From Acinetobacter zhairuonensis (GTDB taxonomy: Bacteria; Pseudomonadota; Gammaproteobacteria; Pseudomonadales; Moraxellaceae): a DNA stretch of 64,000 nucleotides. The stretch's first letter is position 1. Each line of letters opens with the position of its first letter. The DNA lies in contig NZ_JAKVIM010000015.1 in NCBI RefSeq assembly GCF_022601715.1, positions 28,777 through 92,776 on the forward strand, given 5' to 3'. This document shows, one piece after another, positions 50,404-59,578 of this stretch. The notes under the pieces are model-generated. The model ran no database searches and was not told the DNA's origin. It saw only the letters and a list, made by a program, of their open reading frames with translations. Position numbers and translations under genes: made by a program.

Positions 50404-50937
50404 TTATGCACTCCGTTTGAAATATGATTGAGCCACTTTAAGATAAATATTGGCTGCGCCTGTCAGTTTTTCTTTTAGGCTAAGTTCGTGTGGGTATTGT
50501 TTGACTGCAAGTTCAGCCAGTAATTTTGGTAAAATCAGGGATTCCATTTTGTTTAGACAGCGGACTAAACGAATGGCATAAGACAAGTCCCCATCTGCAA
50601 TCATGCGGTCATTGGCAAAGGCTTGCGCGGTACTTTCTTGGAAAGAAAATACCAGAAAGGCATGACTGAGGTGTTTAAAGGTAATGGTGAGATCAGGCTT
50701 TTGCTCAGTGTCATTTAACAGTAATAACTGATGCTGATCTGTCACTTGGGCGATAAAGGCAGGACCATGTGGAAATACCTTCATGGACAAAATGAAATTG
50801 GCAGGAAATTTGGCAACTTCCTGCTTGATCTCATCATCCACCTGACTTGCCATTACCAAGCCTCTGCCAATCACATCCATCATGAGTTTGACATAGGCGA
50901 GTTGTAAAGCAGGTTTTACTGATTTGTTTAAAATCAC
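50404..50937 (-). CDS. SCP2-like lipid-binding protein, upstream partner of alcohol dehydrogenase
   Basis: This 177-residue soluble protein has no signal peptide. Its centre resembles an SCP2/sterol-carrier fold (NFILSMKVFPHGPAFIAQVTDQHQLLLLNDTEQKPDLTITFKHLSHAFLVFSFQESTAQAFANDRMIADGDLSYAIRLVRC). It may bind a hydrophobic ligand. The stop is directly ahead of the alcohol dehydrogenase start, suggesting they act on the same long-chain or hydrophobic substrate. That link is inference from genome layout. Confidence 0.65.
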   Translation of the reverse strand: MILNKSVKPALQLAYVKLMMDVIGRGLVMASQVDDEIKQEVAKFPANFILSMKVFPHGPAFIAQVTDQHQLLLLNDTEQKPDLTITFKHLSHAFLVFSFQESTAQAFANDRMIADGDLSYAIRLVRCLNKMESLILPKLLAELAVKQYPHELSLKEKLTGAANIYLKVAQSYFKRSA

Positions 50938-51018
50938 TTGCTTATCCCTTTGTTTCAGAATCTATTATTTTATTTAGAGTAAATACTCTAATTTATTTTA
51001 CAGTTAAAAGTAAAGTAC

Positions 51019-51696
51019 TTATTGTTGAACAATTTGAACTTTATTAAAGTACCCGCTGTTTTCTAAAGTTTCAATGATATCGACGCATAAGTTTTCAAAA
51101 CTTGGTGGGTTCTGTTCAATCAGATCGTGAATGCGCACCATTTCTAAGCCTGCATAACCGCAAGGATTGATGGTGTGAAAACCAGTTAAGTCACAATTAA
51201 TATTCAGTGCTAGTCCGTGATAACTACGCCCACGACGAATTTTAAATCCTAAAGAGCCAATCTTGCGCCCATTCACATAGACGCCAGGTGCATCAGGTTT
51301 GGCATAGGCTTCAATTCCGTATTTCTTCAGAAGTTCGATCATTAGGTTTTCGGCATAAGACACCAATGTGCGGACATTCCAGCCTAGGCGATTCAAATCA
51401 AACATGAAGTAAGCGACCAATTGACCAGGACCATGCCAAGTGACTTGTCCCCCACGATCAGTCTGTACTAGAGGAATTTGTGAAGAAACCAAGATATGCT
51501 CGGGTTTACCAGCTTGACCTTGGGTGAGCACATCGGGATGTTGTAGTAACCACAATTCGTCAGGTGTTTCCGCATCACGCTGTTCAGTAAATTGCTTCAT
51601 GTCCTGAAATCGATCTGCATAAGGGGTAAGCTGATTAAATTGACGAATGATTAAGGTAGGTTTGAGTACAGCATCAGTCACGTCGACAGCATCCAT
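51019..51696 (-). CDS. lipB: Octanoyl-[ACP]:protein N-octanoyltransferase LipB
   Basis: This 225-residue enzyme moves octanoate from ACP to lipoyl domains. It shows LWLLQHPDVLTQGQAGKPEHIL, DRGGQVTWHGPGQLVAYFM, the catalytic Lys in GRKIGSLGFKIRRG and catalytic Cys in INPCGYAGLEM. It lies downstream of ybeD, as in E. coli, but a terminator between them suggests separate control. lipA is not in the window. Confidence 0.93.
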   Translation of the reverse strand: MDAVDVTDAVLKPTLIIRQFNQLTPYADRFQDMKQFTEQRDAETPDELWLLQHPDVLTQGQAGKPEHILVSSQIPLVQTDRGGQVTWHGPGQLVAYFMFDLNRLGWNVRTLVSYAENLMIELLKKYGIEAYAKPDAPGVYVNGRKIGSLGFKIRRGRSYHGLALNINCDLTGFHTINPCGYAGLEMVRIHDLIEQNPPSFENLCVDIIETLENSGYFNKVQIVQQ

Positions 51697-51782
51697 ATCT
51701 ATATTTGAGTTCGTTCTAAATTATATGCTGAGCAGGGCGGGATAGGGGAAAATTCTCTGAATTGGGGAGTCTTTAGGCATAA

Positions 51783-51808
51783 AAAAACACGCAGATCGCG
51801 TGTTCTTT
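51783..51808 (-). terminator. ybeD terminator
   Basis: A 7-bp AACACGC stem with a 5-base loop; T-run of seven on the - strand. It separates ybeD from lipB. Confidence 0.78.
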
Positions 51809-51815
51809 TTGGTGC

Positions 51816-52103
51816 TTAAAGTGCAGTTTTAATCAGCGGACAGGCGGCTAAATCTGCATACAGTGCGTGAACCTGTTCGAGCTCTTCGAAACGCAGTTGC
51901 GCTGTCAAAGAATGGTATTTTCCAGTACGTGACGGTTGTACACGTAAGCTTCCGCCATCGAACTCAGGAAAATGCTTCACTAGAATTTCGACGACTGCAA
52001 CGTGTAACTCAGCACCTGCTTCCCCAATCAATTTAATTGGGTAATCCATTGGGAAAACCCAAAGATGTTCTTGAAGTTCGCGGGATGGTGTACGGTCTAA
52101 CAT
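51816..52103 (-). CDS. ybeD: DUF493/YbeD-family protein
   Basis: This 95-residue protein has the DUF493 ferredoxin-like fold pattern: LWVFPMDYPIKLIGEAGAELHVAVVEILVKHFP, GKYHSLTAQLRFEELEQVHALYADL. YbeD-type proteins resemble ACT-like regulatory domains and usually sit next to lipB, as here. The molecular role is not established. It ends with its own terminator before lipB. Confidence 0.85.
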   Translation of the reverse strand: MLDRTPSRELQEHLWVFPMDYPIKLIGEAGAELHVAVVEILVKHFPEFDGGSLRVQPSRTGKYHSLTAQLRFEELEQVHALYADLAACPLIKTAL

Positions 52104-52123
52104 TGTAGCCCCCTTATTTCAAA

Positions 52124-52143
52124 CGCCTGCGAGAATGCAGGCG
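52124..52143 (-). terminator. rpoD terminator candidate
   Basis: A perfect 7-bp CGCCTGC stem with a 6-base loop, followed by TTT then purines on the - strand. Modest terminator. Confidence 0.6.
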
Positions 52144-52214
52144 CTGTGTTTCTCATAGAGACATAATGGAGATCTTTGATAAATTTTCAAGGTCTCCATT
52201 GCTGTCATACGGGA

Positions 52215-54104
52215 TTAGTCATTTTCAAGGAATGAACGTAAGTGTTCAGAACGAGAAGGATGACGTAATTTACGTAGTGCTTTAGCTTCAATCTGACGAA
52301 TACGCTCACGTGTAACATCAAACTGTTTACCTACTTCTTCCAAAGTATGGTCAGTCGGCATGTCAATACCAAAACGCATTTTCAAGACTTTCGCTTCACG
52401 TTCAGTCAAGTTTTCAAGGACTTCGCGAGTCGCTTCTTTCAGGCCTTCTGAAGTAGCAGCATCGACTGGAGAAGTGATGTTGCTGTCTTCAATAAAGTCA
52501 CCCAAATGCGAATCTTCATCATCACCAATCGGCGTTTCCATAGAAATCGGCTCTTTGGCAATTTTAAGTACTTTACGCACTTTAACTTCGTCCATTTCCA
52601 AACGTTCGCCTAATTCTTCAGGTGTCGGTTCACGACCCATTTCTTGAAGAAGTTGACGCGATACACGGTTGATCTTGTTGATGGTTTCGATCATGTGTAC
52701 TGGAATACGGATGGTACGCGCTTGGTCAGCAATCGAACGAGTAATGGCCTGACGAATCCACCATGTTGCATATGTCGAGAACTTATAACCACGACGGTAT
52801 TCAAACTTGTCTACCGCTTTCATCAAACCGATGTTACCTTCTTGAATCAAATCCAAGAATTGTAAACCGCGGTTGGTGTATTTTTTCGCAATCGAAATTA
52901 CCAAACGCAAGTTGGCTTCAACCATTTCCTTTTTCGCACGACGTGCTTTCGCTTCGCCCACTGCCATACGCTTAGAAATGTCTTTAATGTCTTTAACACT
53001 CAAGTCCAATTCTTTTTCAATATCGGCAATTTTTTGCTGGAAGGCGAGTACATCAGGACGTACTTTTTCTAAATGTGCCTTATGCTCAGCAGGCGCTTTT
53101 GCAATTTGTTCATCTAACCAAGCTGGATTTGATTCTTGACCAGGGAACGAAGTACGGAATTGCGTACGATCCATACGACCACGACGCACTGCATAACGCA
53201 TGACTTCACGTTCTGATGTACGGATTTGATCGTGTGTACCACGAATCATTTCAGAAATGATATCAAATAAACGTGGTGTAAATTTGAACATCATAAATAC
53301 GGTTGCAAGCGCTTCAAGTGCCGCAGTTGCTTCAGGACTATTACGCCCATGCTTAGCAATTACAGATTTGGTTTCGTTCCAAGCCGCTTCTAATTCTTCA
53401 AAACGGACTTTGGCAACTTCTGGATCAGGACCTGAATCACCTTCAGAATCGTCATCGCTTTCCGACTCTTCGTCTTCTTCGTCATCATCCAGTTTTACAT
53501 CTTTGGTAGACTTGGCTGATGGTTCTTCAACTTCTTCAATTTCTTCAGATTCAACTTCCAGAACTTCTGGAATTTCATCATCAGTTTCAGGATCTAGGTA
53601 GCCTGATAAAATATCTGCTAGGCGACGTTCGCCTTGTAGAAAATCATTATATTCTTGTAAAACCACTTCAACTGCATTTGGCCAGTAGGCAATAGAATGC
53701 AGGACATCGCGAATACCTTCTTCAATTCGTTTCGCAATGCTAATTTCACCCTCACGGGTTAAAAGCTCTACCGTACCCATTTCACGCATGTACATACGTA
53801 CAGGATCGGTGGTACGACCAGGTTCGTTTTCTACAGACGCAAGAACGGCAGCAGCTTCTTCTTCAGCAACTTCATCCGCAGCTTCTGCATTGTCTTCGAA
53901 CATTGTATCGTCAGATTCAGGCGCACGTTCGTGTACAGGAATACCAACGTCTTGAAGCATTTGAATAATGTCTTCAATTTGTTCGCTTTCAGTGATCGAG
54001 TCTGGGAGATGATCGTTAACCTCGGCATAAGTTAAGTAACCTTGCTCTTTGCCTCGGCTAATCAGAGCCGCTACTTGCGAAGTAGGGGAAGTCATATCGC
54101 TCAT
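52215..54104 (-). CDS. rpoD: RNA polymerase primary sigma factor RpoD (sigma-70)
   Basis: This 629-residue primary sigma has region 1.1 ([22 protein letters not shown]), region 1.2 ([29 protein letters not shown]), a non-conserved region with a very acidic stretch (about 180-240), regions 2.1-2.4 ([63 protein letters not shown]), and region 4.2 helix-turn-helix ([41 protein letters not shown]). It directs most transcription. Unlike many genera, dnaG and rpsU are not immediately upstream. Confidence 0.97.
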   Translation of the reverse strand: MSDMTSPTSQVAALISRGKEQGYLTYAEVNDHLPDSITESEQIEDIIQMLQDVGIPVHERAPESDDTMFEDNAEAADEVAEEEAAAVLASVENEPGRTTDPVRMYMREMGTVELLTREGEISIAKRIEEGIRDVLHSIAYWPNAVEVVLQEYNDFLQGERRLADILSGYLDPETDDEIPEVLEVESEEIEEVEEPSAKSTKDVKLDDDEEDEESESDDDSEGDSGPDPEVAKVRFEELEAAWNETKSVIAKHGRNSPEATAALEALATVFMMFKFTPRLFDIISEMIRGTHDQIRTSEREVMRYAVRRGRMDRTQFRTSFPGQESNPAWLDEQIAKAPAEHKAHLEKVRPDVLAFQQKIADIEKELDLSVKDIKDISKRMAVGEAKARRAKKEMVEANLRLVISIAKKYTNRGLQFLDLIQEGNIGLMKAVDKFEYRRGYKFSTYATWWIRQAITRSIADQARTIRIPVHMIETINKINRVSRQLLQEMGREPTPEELGERLEMDEVKVRKVLKIAKEPISMETPIGDDEDSHLGDFIEDSNITSPVDAATSEGLKEATREVLENLTEREAKVLKMRFGIDMPTDHTLEEVGKQFDVTRERIRQIEAKALRKLRHPSRSEHLRSFLEND

Positions 54105-54521
54105 CTTTGCTTACTCTTGGTTGAATCTGTGATTGTGAAAACCGCGCTGGATAGCTCAGTTCGCTTCATAAACTTAATCTGTAAATTGCAATGTATCTCA
54201 TCAGGAATAATCAGCAAATAAGCCGCCTGATAAAATATTTAATGTAAATTCAGTGATAAAGATGGGGGTGAAATTGTTATTTTCAAGTTCATCCCTCGCA
54301 CTTGTCAGTTTTAAATCCACATCAAATTTATGGACTTGATGTTAAATCATATCAAAAAACAGAAAGACGCAAGGTGGATTATATCATGCCATACAAAATG
54401 GTTAAAAAGGAAGACCAAAATTCAAATTAAATGGGATAAATTTAAATATATCTTGACAAGGATTCTGAAGCACGATAAATAGCGCCTAGACCCATTATAT
54501 TTTTATTCTGAGGTAGTTTGA
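54105..54521. other. Divergent intergenic region upstream of rpoD
   Basis: 417 AT-rich bases. The right half holds a clear sigma-70 promoter for the small acidic gene (54453-54481). The left half must hold the rpoD promoter, which I could not identify with confidence. No ORF or repeat is seen. Confidence 0.5.
54453..54481 (+). promoter_or_regulatory. Sigma-70 promoter of the PA3496-like gene
   Basis: TTGACA (54453-54458), 17-base spacer, TAAATA (54476-54481). The -35 is consensus. Start of the coding region is about 40 bases downstream. Confidence 0.7.
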
Positions 54522-54731
54522 GTGTCTTCAACAGATTTTGAATTAGATGATAACTACGGTGATGATGACGTCAATTTTGACGAGGCATCAGGCAAAATTA
54601 GCGCAAAAGAGTCGCTGGAAAAACGTCGCTTGATCGATGACTTACTCGCACAACGCCGTTTAGAGCGCGAGTTAAAAGATTTTGATTACGATATCGACGA
54701 TGATGACGACTTTGATGATGAGGATGATTAA
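54522..54731 (+). CDS. Small acidic protein, PA3496-like
   Basis: This 69-residue protein has acidic ends (N-terminal DDNYGDDDVNFDE; C-terminal DYDIDDDDDFDDEDD) and a central basic helix (AKESLEKRRLIDDLLAQRRLERELKDF). That layout resembles the PA3496 family of putative envelope-integrity proteins. The start is GTG with a GAGG site 8 bases upstream and a consensus -35 promoter. It shares strand and a 68-base gap with the next gene. Function is not established. Confidence 0.7.
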   Translation: MSSTDFELDDNYGDDDVNFDEASGKISAKESLEKRRLIDDLLAQRRLERELKDFDYDIDDDDDFDDEDD

Positions 54732-54799
54732 AACTCACGATGAGAATCGTGTGTTGAAAGTGTTATGCTACGTCTTATAATTTTAAACTTGGATATGAA

Positions 54800-55324
54800 A
54801 TGAGTGCTTTAGATTTAGACCTATTGAGTGAATATCTAGATGGCGACCAAAATGAGCATGGTCTAGATTTTGCAGCGACTCATGGTTTTTTATGTGCAAT
54901 TGCTGTTGGTCCGCAATTTGATCGTTGGTTAGATGAGCTTTTCGAAAGCAATCAGAAAAAAGTTCCTGCTGAAATTATTGCACAAGTTAAATCTTGGTTG
55001 GACAGTATCCGTCAGAATTTGGCTAATGAAGAAGGCATTGAGTTTCCTTTTGAAATTGAAGAAGCAGACGTTGAGTCAAGTTTAGGTGACTGGAGTGTTG
55101 GTTTCGTCGATGCCATGTTCTTAAATGAAGATGCATGGTTTGCACCTGAATATGAAGAACAACTGGTGGATTTAACCTTACCAATCATGGTGTTCAGTGG
55201 CATTGATGAAGAAGATCCGCAAATGGAATCTTTCCGTCGCAATGGTCAATTGATGGATGAATTGGCGGAAGAAATTCCAGACAATCTAAATGAACTCTAT
55301 TTGATGTATCACACACCAAATTAA
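54800..55324 (+). CDS. UPF0149 (YecA/YgfB)-family protein
   Basis: This 174-residue acidic protein begins LLSEYLDGDQNEHGLDFAATHGFLCAIAVGPQFDRWLDELF and contains WSVGFVDAMFLNEDAW and MEEFRRN-like segments, the UPF0149 pattern. There is no C-terminal SEC-C zinc motif, so it is the short YgfB-like form. YgfB has been linked to control of AmpDh3 and beta-lactam tolerance in Pseudomonas. Role here unknown. It ends in a terminator at 55337-55362. Confidence 0.83.
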   Translation: MSALDLDLLSEYLDGDQNEHGLDFAATHGFLCAIAVGPQFDRWLDELFESNQKKVPAEIIAQVKSWLDSIRQNLANEEGIEFPFEIEEADVESSLGDWSVGFVDAMFLNEDAWFAPEYEEQLVDLTLPIMVFSGIDEEDPQMESFRRNGQLMDELAEEIPDNLNELYLMYHTPN

Positions 55325-55336
55325 GTTTTAGTCAAA

Positions 55337-55362
55337 AAAAAGCACCGTCAGGTGCTTTTTTT
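55337..55362 (+). terminator. Terminator of UPF0149 gene
   Basis: A 10-bp AAAAAGCACC stem, GTCA loop and T-run. Confidence 0.85.
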
Positions 55363-55432
55363 ATGCGATTTTTATTTTTGTTGCATCAATCTATAAAGAT
55401 GGTTTGGTGATGATTTGAAGGGATGACTTTTA

Positions 55433-55852
55433 TTAAAGGAGCTTTTGTTTCTTCGCCATAAAATGGGCATACCAACCATAGGCAAAATGAAAGATTACTC
55501 CATGAACAGCAATCAGACAGAGCATGATCACGGCAGACAGTCCAAGTCCTGCTTCATCTGCGGCTTTTAAAATTTGTTCTGCATTTGGGTTCATCAGTAC
55601 CAAGAAGAATACGAAGAAACTGGCAATAATGATGGCGATGGCACTACAGCCCCAGACCAATTGTATTTTCTCATCACTACTGGGTAAGCGTTGCTCTTTT
55701 TTCACGAAATGAGCTGCATTAATCAATGCGGAGGCAATTAATGCGGGAATCAGGGTAATTCCACCTAAATGAAGCCCAAAAATCAGAATAGCCACCAATA
55801 GCACTAAAGCGATGCTGTAGACGGCTGCAAAATGCTTGAGATAGTGCTTCAT
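55433..55852 (-). CDS. ABZJ_00895-like small membrane protein
   Basis: This 139-residue protein has four transmembrane helices (AAVYSIALVLLVAILIFGLHLGGITLIPALIASALINA, LVWGCSAIAIIIASFFVFFLVLM, LGLSAVIMLCLIAVHGVIFHFAYGW). It matches what I know of the Acinetobacter-specific ABZJ_00895 family, whose role is unknown. No catalytic motif is seen. The next gene upstream is dedA, 22 bases away on the same strand, so the two may be cotranscribed. Confidence 0.72.
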   Translation of the reverse strand: MKHYLKHFAAVYSIALVLLVAILIFGLHLGGITLIPALIASALINAAHFVKKEQRLPSSDEKIQLVWGCSAIAIIIASFFVFFLVLMNPNAEQILKAADEAGLGLSAVIMLCLIAVHGVIFHFAYGWYAHFMAKKQKLL

Positions 55853-55874
55853 GGAAATCCTTAAATGAATATAC

Positions 55875-56498
55875 TTAATTTTTGAAATGACGTGATTTTC
55901 TTTGATATCGACGATATAAAATCCATAAAACGATCAGTAGCACAATCCCGATCATCACATAACCGACTTGGCTAAAAATTTGATGCATCAGTGTCTGATT
56001 CTCGCCGAAATAGAAGCCTACGCAAGCCAAAAAACTGGTCCAAATAATGGTGCCTAAACTGCTATAGAACATAAACTTCCAAAAAGGCATATGGCTCATA
56101 CCTGCTGGAATACTGATGAGGGAGCGCACAGCGGGAACCATACGTCCAAAAAAGACAATTCGATGCCCATAATGCTCAAACCAGTCCAGTGCTGTTTTTA
56201 CATCTGCTGATTTAATAAAAAAATATTTGCCATATCGATCAACAAACCTAAAGAGGGTATCGTGATTAAATTTATAGCCAATCCAGTACAAAACTGCCGC
56301 AGCTAGCAATGAGCCGATACAGCCCGCAATAATCACCCCGATGAGCAGAAGTTCACCTTGAGAGGCGGAGTAACCCGCTGAAGGCATAATAATTTCAGAA
56401 GGAACAGGCGGAAAAACATTGTCTAAAAACATTAGTAGGGCAATGCCAAGATAGCCTAATTTCTCCATGATGGAGATAATCCATTCTGTCAGGTTCAT
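55875..56498 (-). CDS. DedA-family membrane protein
   Basis: This 207-residue protein of the DedA/VTT (SNARE-associated) family shows FLDNVFPPVPSEIIMPSAGYSASQGE, GSLLAAAVLYWIGY, FFGRMVPAVRSLISIPAGMSHMPFWKFMFYSSLGTIIWTSFLACVGFYFG. The G-R-x-x-P-x-x-R segment is diagnostic. Members flip phospholipids or undecaprenyl phosphate and maintain membrane potential; some affect colistin sensitivity. It heads a small unit with the ABZJ_00895-like gene. Which DedA paralogue it is cannot be told. Confidence 0.88.
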   Translation of the reverse strand: MNLTEWIISIMEKLGYLGIALLMFLDNVFPPVPSEIIMPSAGYSASQGELLLIGVIIAGCIGSLLAAAVLYWIGYKFNHDTLFRFVDRYGKYFFIKSADVKTALDWFEHYGHRIVFFGRMVPAVRSLISIPAGMSHMPFWKFMFYSSLGTIIWTSFLACVGFYFGENQTLMHQIFSQVGYVMIGIVLLIVLWILYRRYQRKSRHFKN

Positions 56499-56599
56499 AG
56501 ACGTTTATGAAAGTGAGAGATGATTTATCCTAGTGGGATTTGAATGTAGGGTAAAGCATTGTTTTGTATTTGTTTGCTGTAATGAAAGGGCCCATAAAA

Positions 56600-56631
56600 A
56601 AACTTAGCCTCCACATTGGGAGGCTAAGTTT
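56600..56631 (-). terminator. trhO terminator
   Basis: A 13-bp perfect stem AAACTTAGCCTCC with a 6-base loop and T-run on the - strand. Confidence 0.88.
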
Positions 56632-56647
56632 AAATATTCAGGAGAGA

Positions 56648-57580
56648 TTAAAGACGTTTACGTTTGGCTGCTGCAATTTGAGATTGGCGCATACGGAAAC
56701 CTTCTTTTTGCTTTTCTGTGGTTTTATCAATACAGAAAACACATGATACACCGTGTTCGTAACTTGGTAATTCAGATTCAGCTTTAGTTAATGGCCAACC
56801 ACATGCGTGACATTTAATGTTTTCGCCTTCTTCAACACCATGTGTTACGGCAGTACGACCATCAAATACGAAGCATTCACCTTCCCACATGCTTTCTTCA
56901 GCAGGAGTTTCTTCCAGATATTTTAGAATGCCGCCTTTAAGGTGATAGACCTCTTCAAAGCCTTCTTGTAAAAGCAATGAAGTTGATTTTTCACAACGAA
57001 TACCACCAGTACAGAACATGGCAATTTTCTTGTCTTTATGTTGCTCAAGATTTTGCTTCACGTATTCTGGAAATTCACGGAAAGTTTCAGTTTTCGGGTC
57101 CAGCGCACCTTTAAACGTTCCAGCCTTGTATTCGTAGTCATTACGGGTGTCAATTAAAATCACATCGTCACGGGCAATCAGTTCGTTCCACTCTTTAGGA
57201 TCTAGATAGTGGCCAACTAAATCGCGTGGTTTAACTTCAACGCCCAATGTTACAATTTCTTTTTTCAGTTTGATTTTCATTTTACGGAATGGTTTTTCAG
57301 AGCTATGCGACTCTTTGTATTCCATTGCGTTAAAGCCTTCGTTGAAAAGAAATTGCTGAACCGCATCAATGGCAGCACGGTCACCTGCAATCGTACCGTT
57401 AATCCCTTCGCCTGCAACAATCAGAGTACCACAGAGGTTGATAGAATTTACCAAGTCTAAAAGTCGTTGCTGTAGATCAGCAGGATCTTGAACTTCTTTG
57501 AATTGATAAAGTGCGGCAACCACCCAACCAGAGGTCGCTTGCTGTTCTACAGGTGCAAGCTGTTCTACAGTAGCGTTCAT
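56648..57580 (-). CDS. trhO: tRNA uridine(34) hydroxylase TrhO (rhodanese-like YceA)
   Basis: This 310-residue protein has an N-terminal UPF0176 domain (VVAALYQFKEVQDPADLQQRLLDLVNSINLCGTLIVAGEGINGTIAG), a rhodanese domain with Cys in FCTGGIRCEKSTS, and C-terminal zinc-like Cys (CHACGWPLT, HGVSCVFC). TrhO hydroxylates U34 in tRNA towards mo5U/cmo5U using O2. ATG 57580 is taken because GGAG lies 6-7 bases upstream, while the longer frame opens with a TTG. Catalytic and Cys motifs are intact. Confidence 0.9.
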   Translation of the reverse strand: MNATVEQLAPVEQQATSGWVVAALYQFKEVQDPADLQQRLLDLVNSINLCGTLIVAGEGINGTIAGDRAAIDAVQQFLFNEGFNAMEYKESHSSEKPFRKMKIKLKKEIVTLGVEVKPRDLVGHYLDPKEWNELIARDDVILIDTRNDYEYKAGTFKGALDPKTETFREFPEYVKQNLEQHKDKKIAMFCTGGIRCEKSTSLLLQEGFEEVYHLKGGILKYLEETPAEESMWEGECFVFDGRTAVTHGVEEGENIKCHACGWPLTKAESELPSYEHGVSCVFCIDKTTEKQKEGFRMRQSQIAAAKRKRL

Positions 57581-57783
57581 GGAGTACTCCAAATATAAAC
57601 GAAGGATAAAATTTAAGGCGCATATTTTAGCGCGAATTGCGGCAATATGCGAGAAAACCCGTCAAGAATTATGGTTTTTTAATGCAGTGAGAAAAGGTAT
57701 GATGCATGAGCAGTTTTTAATAGGTGTTAAAAACGTCTAGTATCATTTTTATGATTATATCTTGCTGATTTCAGGAGCTTATT

Positions 57784-58269
57784 TTGAGTAATGATCGTCG
57801 GATTGCTTCACTTACGCCATGTGCAGGGCGTTGTTCAACGGTCTTTGGTGATGCAGTTTGTCGAGGTTGTCGTCGTTTTAACCATGAAGTGATTAAGTGG
57901 AATACTTATACGGCACAACAACAACATGCGGTTTGGCTGCGATTAGATGCTCAACTGGATCAGATTTTAGTTCCGATGTTGCCCTTTGCAGATTTACGCC
58001 ATGTGGAAGGCTTTGTTCTGTCCAAGCGCGTTCGTTTACGACCAGAAGCCTCAAAAGGGCGCAAGTTGTATCATGCACTCAAAATTTGCGAAAAGAATAA
58101 AAATTTCACCAATGAAAGTGGTTTGGGTATTAGCGAGCAGCAAGTGAAAGCTTTGTGGCAAGAATTCGAGCGGCGTGTGTTGGCATTGGCAACAGCAAGC
58201 TATGATTTGGCATTTTTACGTGCAGATGGCATCAGTCATAGTTTATTGCGCGATCATGAAGAAGATTAG
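57784..58269 (+). CDS. DUF1289 domain protein
   Basis: This 161-residue protein has an N-terminal DUF1289 Cys motif (TPCAGRCSTVFGDAVCRGCRRFNHEVIKWN), likely a small metal or Fe-S-binding element. About 110 helical residues follow, of no recognised fold. TTG is the start codon: AGGAG lies 7 bases before it and no ATG is available nearby. It stands between trhO (divergent) and a LysE exporter. Confidence 0.75.
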   Translation: MSNDRRIASLTPCAGRCSTVFGDAVCRGCRRFNHEVIKWNTYTAQQQHAVWLRLDAQLDQILVPMLPFADLRHVEGFVLSKRVRLRPEASKGRKLYHALKICEKNKNFTNESGLGISEQQVKALWQEFERRVLALATASYDLAFLRADGISHSLLRDHEED

Positions 58270-58313
58270 TCTCTTCGCTATACTTCAATTTGAATAAAAG
58301 AAAGTAATGACTT

Positions 58314-58925
58314 GTGAATTATATTGAATACTTTTTATATTGTTTTGCTGTTGTAATTATGATTGCCACTCCTGGTCCTGTGATGCTTTTGGTCGCTAGT
58401 GCGGGTTTAAAAGGCGGTTATCGACGAGCTTTACAGACCATTTTTGGAACCAATCTTGCTTCTCTGGTTTTGATTGCTGCTTCGATTGCGATTCTAAAAG
58501 GTTTTCTCACCATTAGTGAGCAATGGTTTAATGCCGTTAAAATTTTAGGTTGCTTGTATATTATTTATCTTGGGATACAGATTTTAAGAGAAGTCTGGCA
58601 GGGTGATGTTGGGACCGAAAATGCTTCAAGCTCTGTTGCCAATGGTGGATTTAAGCAGGGTTTTCTAGTTGCGATCTCTAATCCCAAAGACATTATTTTC
58701 TTTGCGTCTTTCTTTCCACAATTTGTACAAATTACCCCGAATTTGAACCTTAGTCTGGGTATTTTGACCCTAAGTTGGATTGTGCTTGATTTTGCCACGC
58801 TCTCCTTTGTGTATCTGATGTTTAATCGTTTTTCCCGCTCCAAGCTGTATCAGCATCTATTGGCGTGTTGTGGGATCATCTTAATTGCTGTGGCACTCTA
58901 TGGGATCTACATTAGCATTGCTTAA
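58314..58925 (+). CDS. LysE-family amino acid exporter
   Basis: This 203-residue inner-membrane exporter has six helices. It begins MNYIEYFLYCFAVVIMIATPGPVMLLVASAGLKGGYRRALQTIFGTNLAS, the LysE/RhtB signature, with QGFLVAISNPKDIIFFASFFPQFV. The start is GTG. The family exports amino acids such as Lys, homoserine or Leu; substrate unknown. It converges on the TetR gene with only 10 bases between stops and no clear terminator. Confidence 0.86.
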   Translation: MNYIEYFLYCFAVVIMIATPGPVMLLVASAGLKGGYRRALQTIFGTNLASLVLIAASIAILKGFLTISEQWFNAVKILGCLYIIYLGIQILREVWQGDVGTENASSSVANGGFKQGFLVAISNPKDIIFFASFFPQFVQITPNLNLSLGILTLSWIVLDFATLSFVYLMFNRFSRSKLYQHLLACCGIILIAVALYGIYISIA

Positions 58926-58935
58926 TCGCGTTGTA

Positions 58936-59490
58936 TCATTCAACGATTAAGCATTTGATTAATTTATCCAGCAAGGCTTTATTTTGTTCAGCTTGAACTA
59001 AATTAAAACCTTCGACCAGAAAACGACTGATCAGTGCCTCAAGAAAGTTATAGGTTAGTTCAGTTATTTCGTTTTCATTTTTAAAGCCCGTAATTTGTTG
59101 GCGAATTAAATATTTGATCCAGCTTTTATGTTGTTGTGCAATTTCTATAATGGCTTGGTCTTGTGCAGTACTTTCTGCGACTGCGCGAATAAAGAGACAG
59201 CCTTTGAATGTATCTGTGTGAAACCAATTCATATGCCAGTCATAAATTTTATGGATGGCATCAAGCTTATCGTGTCCTTGAACAAATGAGGATAGGCTCT
59301 GTCGAAACTTTAGATCACGGGCTTTCAGAACTTGAATCACCAACTGTTGCTTGTTGCTGTAATAAGTATACATGGTGGTTTTGGAACAGCCTGATTGGTC
59401 GCGAATTAAATCGACACCGACTCCCGTAAAACTATGCTGATTAAACAATTGTTCTGCCGTATCTAATATTTTTTGTGCAGATTTAGACAT
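58936..59490 (-). CDS. TetR-family transcriptional regulator
   Basis: This 184-residue repressor has an N-terminal HTH: ILDTAEQLFNQHSFTGVGVDLIRDQSGCSKTTMYTYYSNKQQLV. The C-terminal ligand domain has Trp/His-rich stretches (YDWHMNWFHTDTFKGCLFIRAVAES). It is divergent from an HPP membrane protein. A 22-bp perfect palindrome 19 bases upstream of its own start is an obvious operator, implying autorepression and control of the HPP gene. Ligand unknown. Confidence 0.88.
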   Translation of the reverse strand: MSKSAQKILDTAEQLFNQHSFTGVGVDLIRDQSGCSKTTMYTYYSNKQQLVIQVLKARDLKFRQSLSSFVQGHDKLDAIHKIYDWHMNWFHTDTFKGCLFIRAVAESTAQDQAIIEIAQQHKSWIKYLIRQQITGFKNENEITELTYNFLEALISRFLVEGFNLVQAEQNKALLDKLIKCLIVE

Positions 59491-59508
59491 GTATATTTAT
59501 TCCTTGCC

Positions 59509-59530
59509 AATAGTACAGATCTGTACTATT
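59509..59530. promoter_or_regulatory. 22-bp perfect palindrome, TetR operator
   Basis: Half-site AATAGTACAGA followed immediately by its exact complement. It lies between the divergent TetR gene (19 bases) and the HPP gene (49 bases). Confidence 0.75.
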
Positions 59531-59578
59531 TTGATTTTAAGCTATCGACTTGTAGAAAACAACATCAGGGGAATATAA

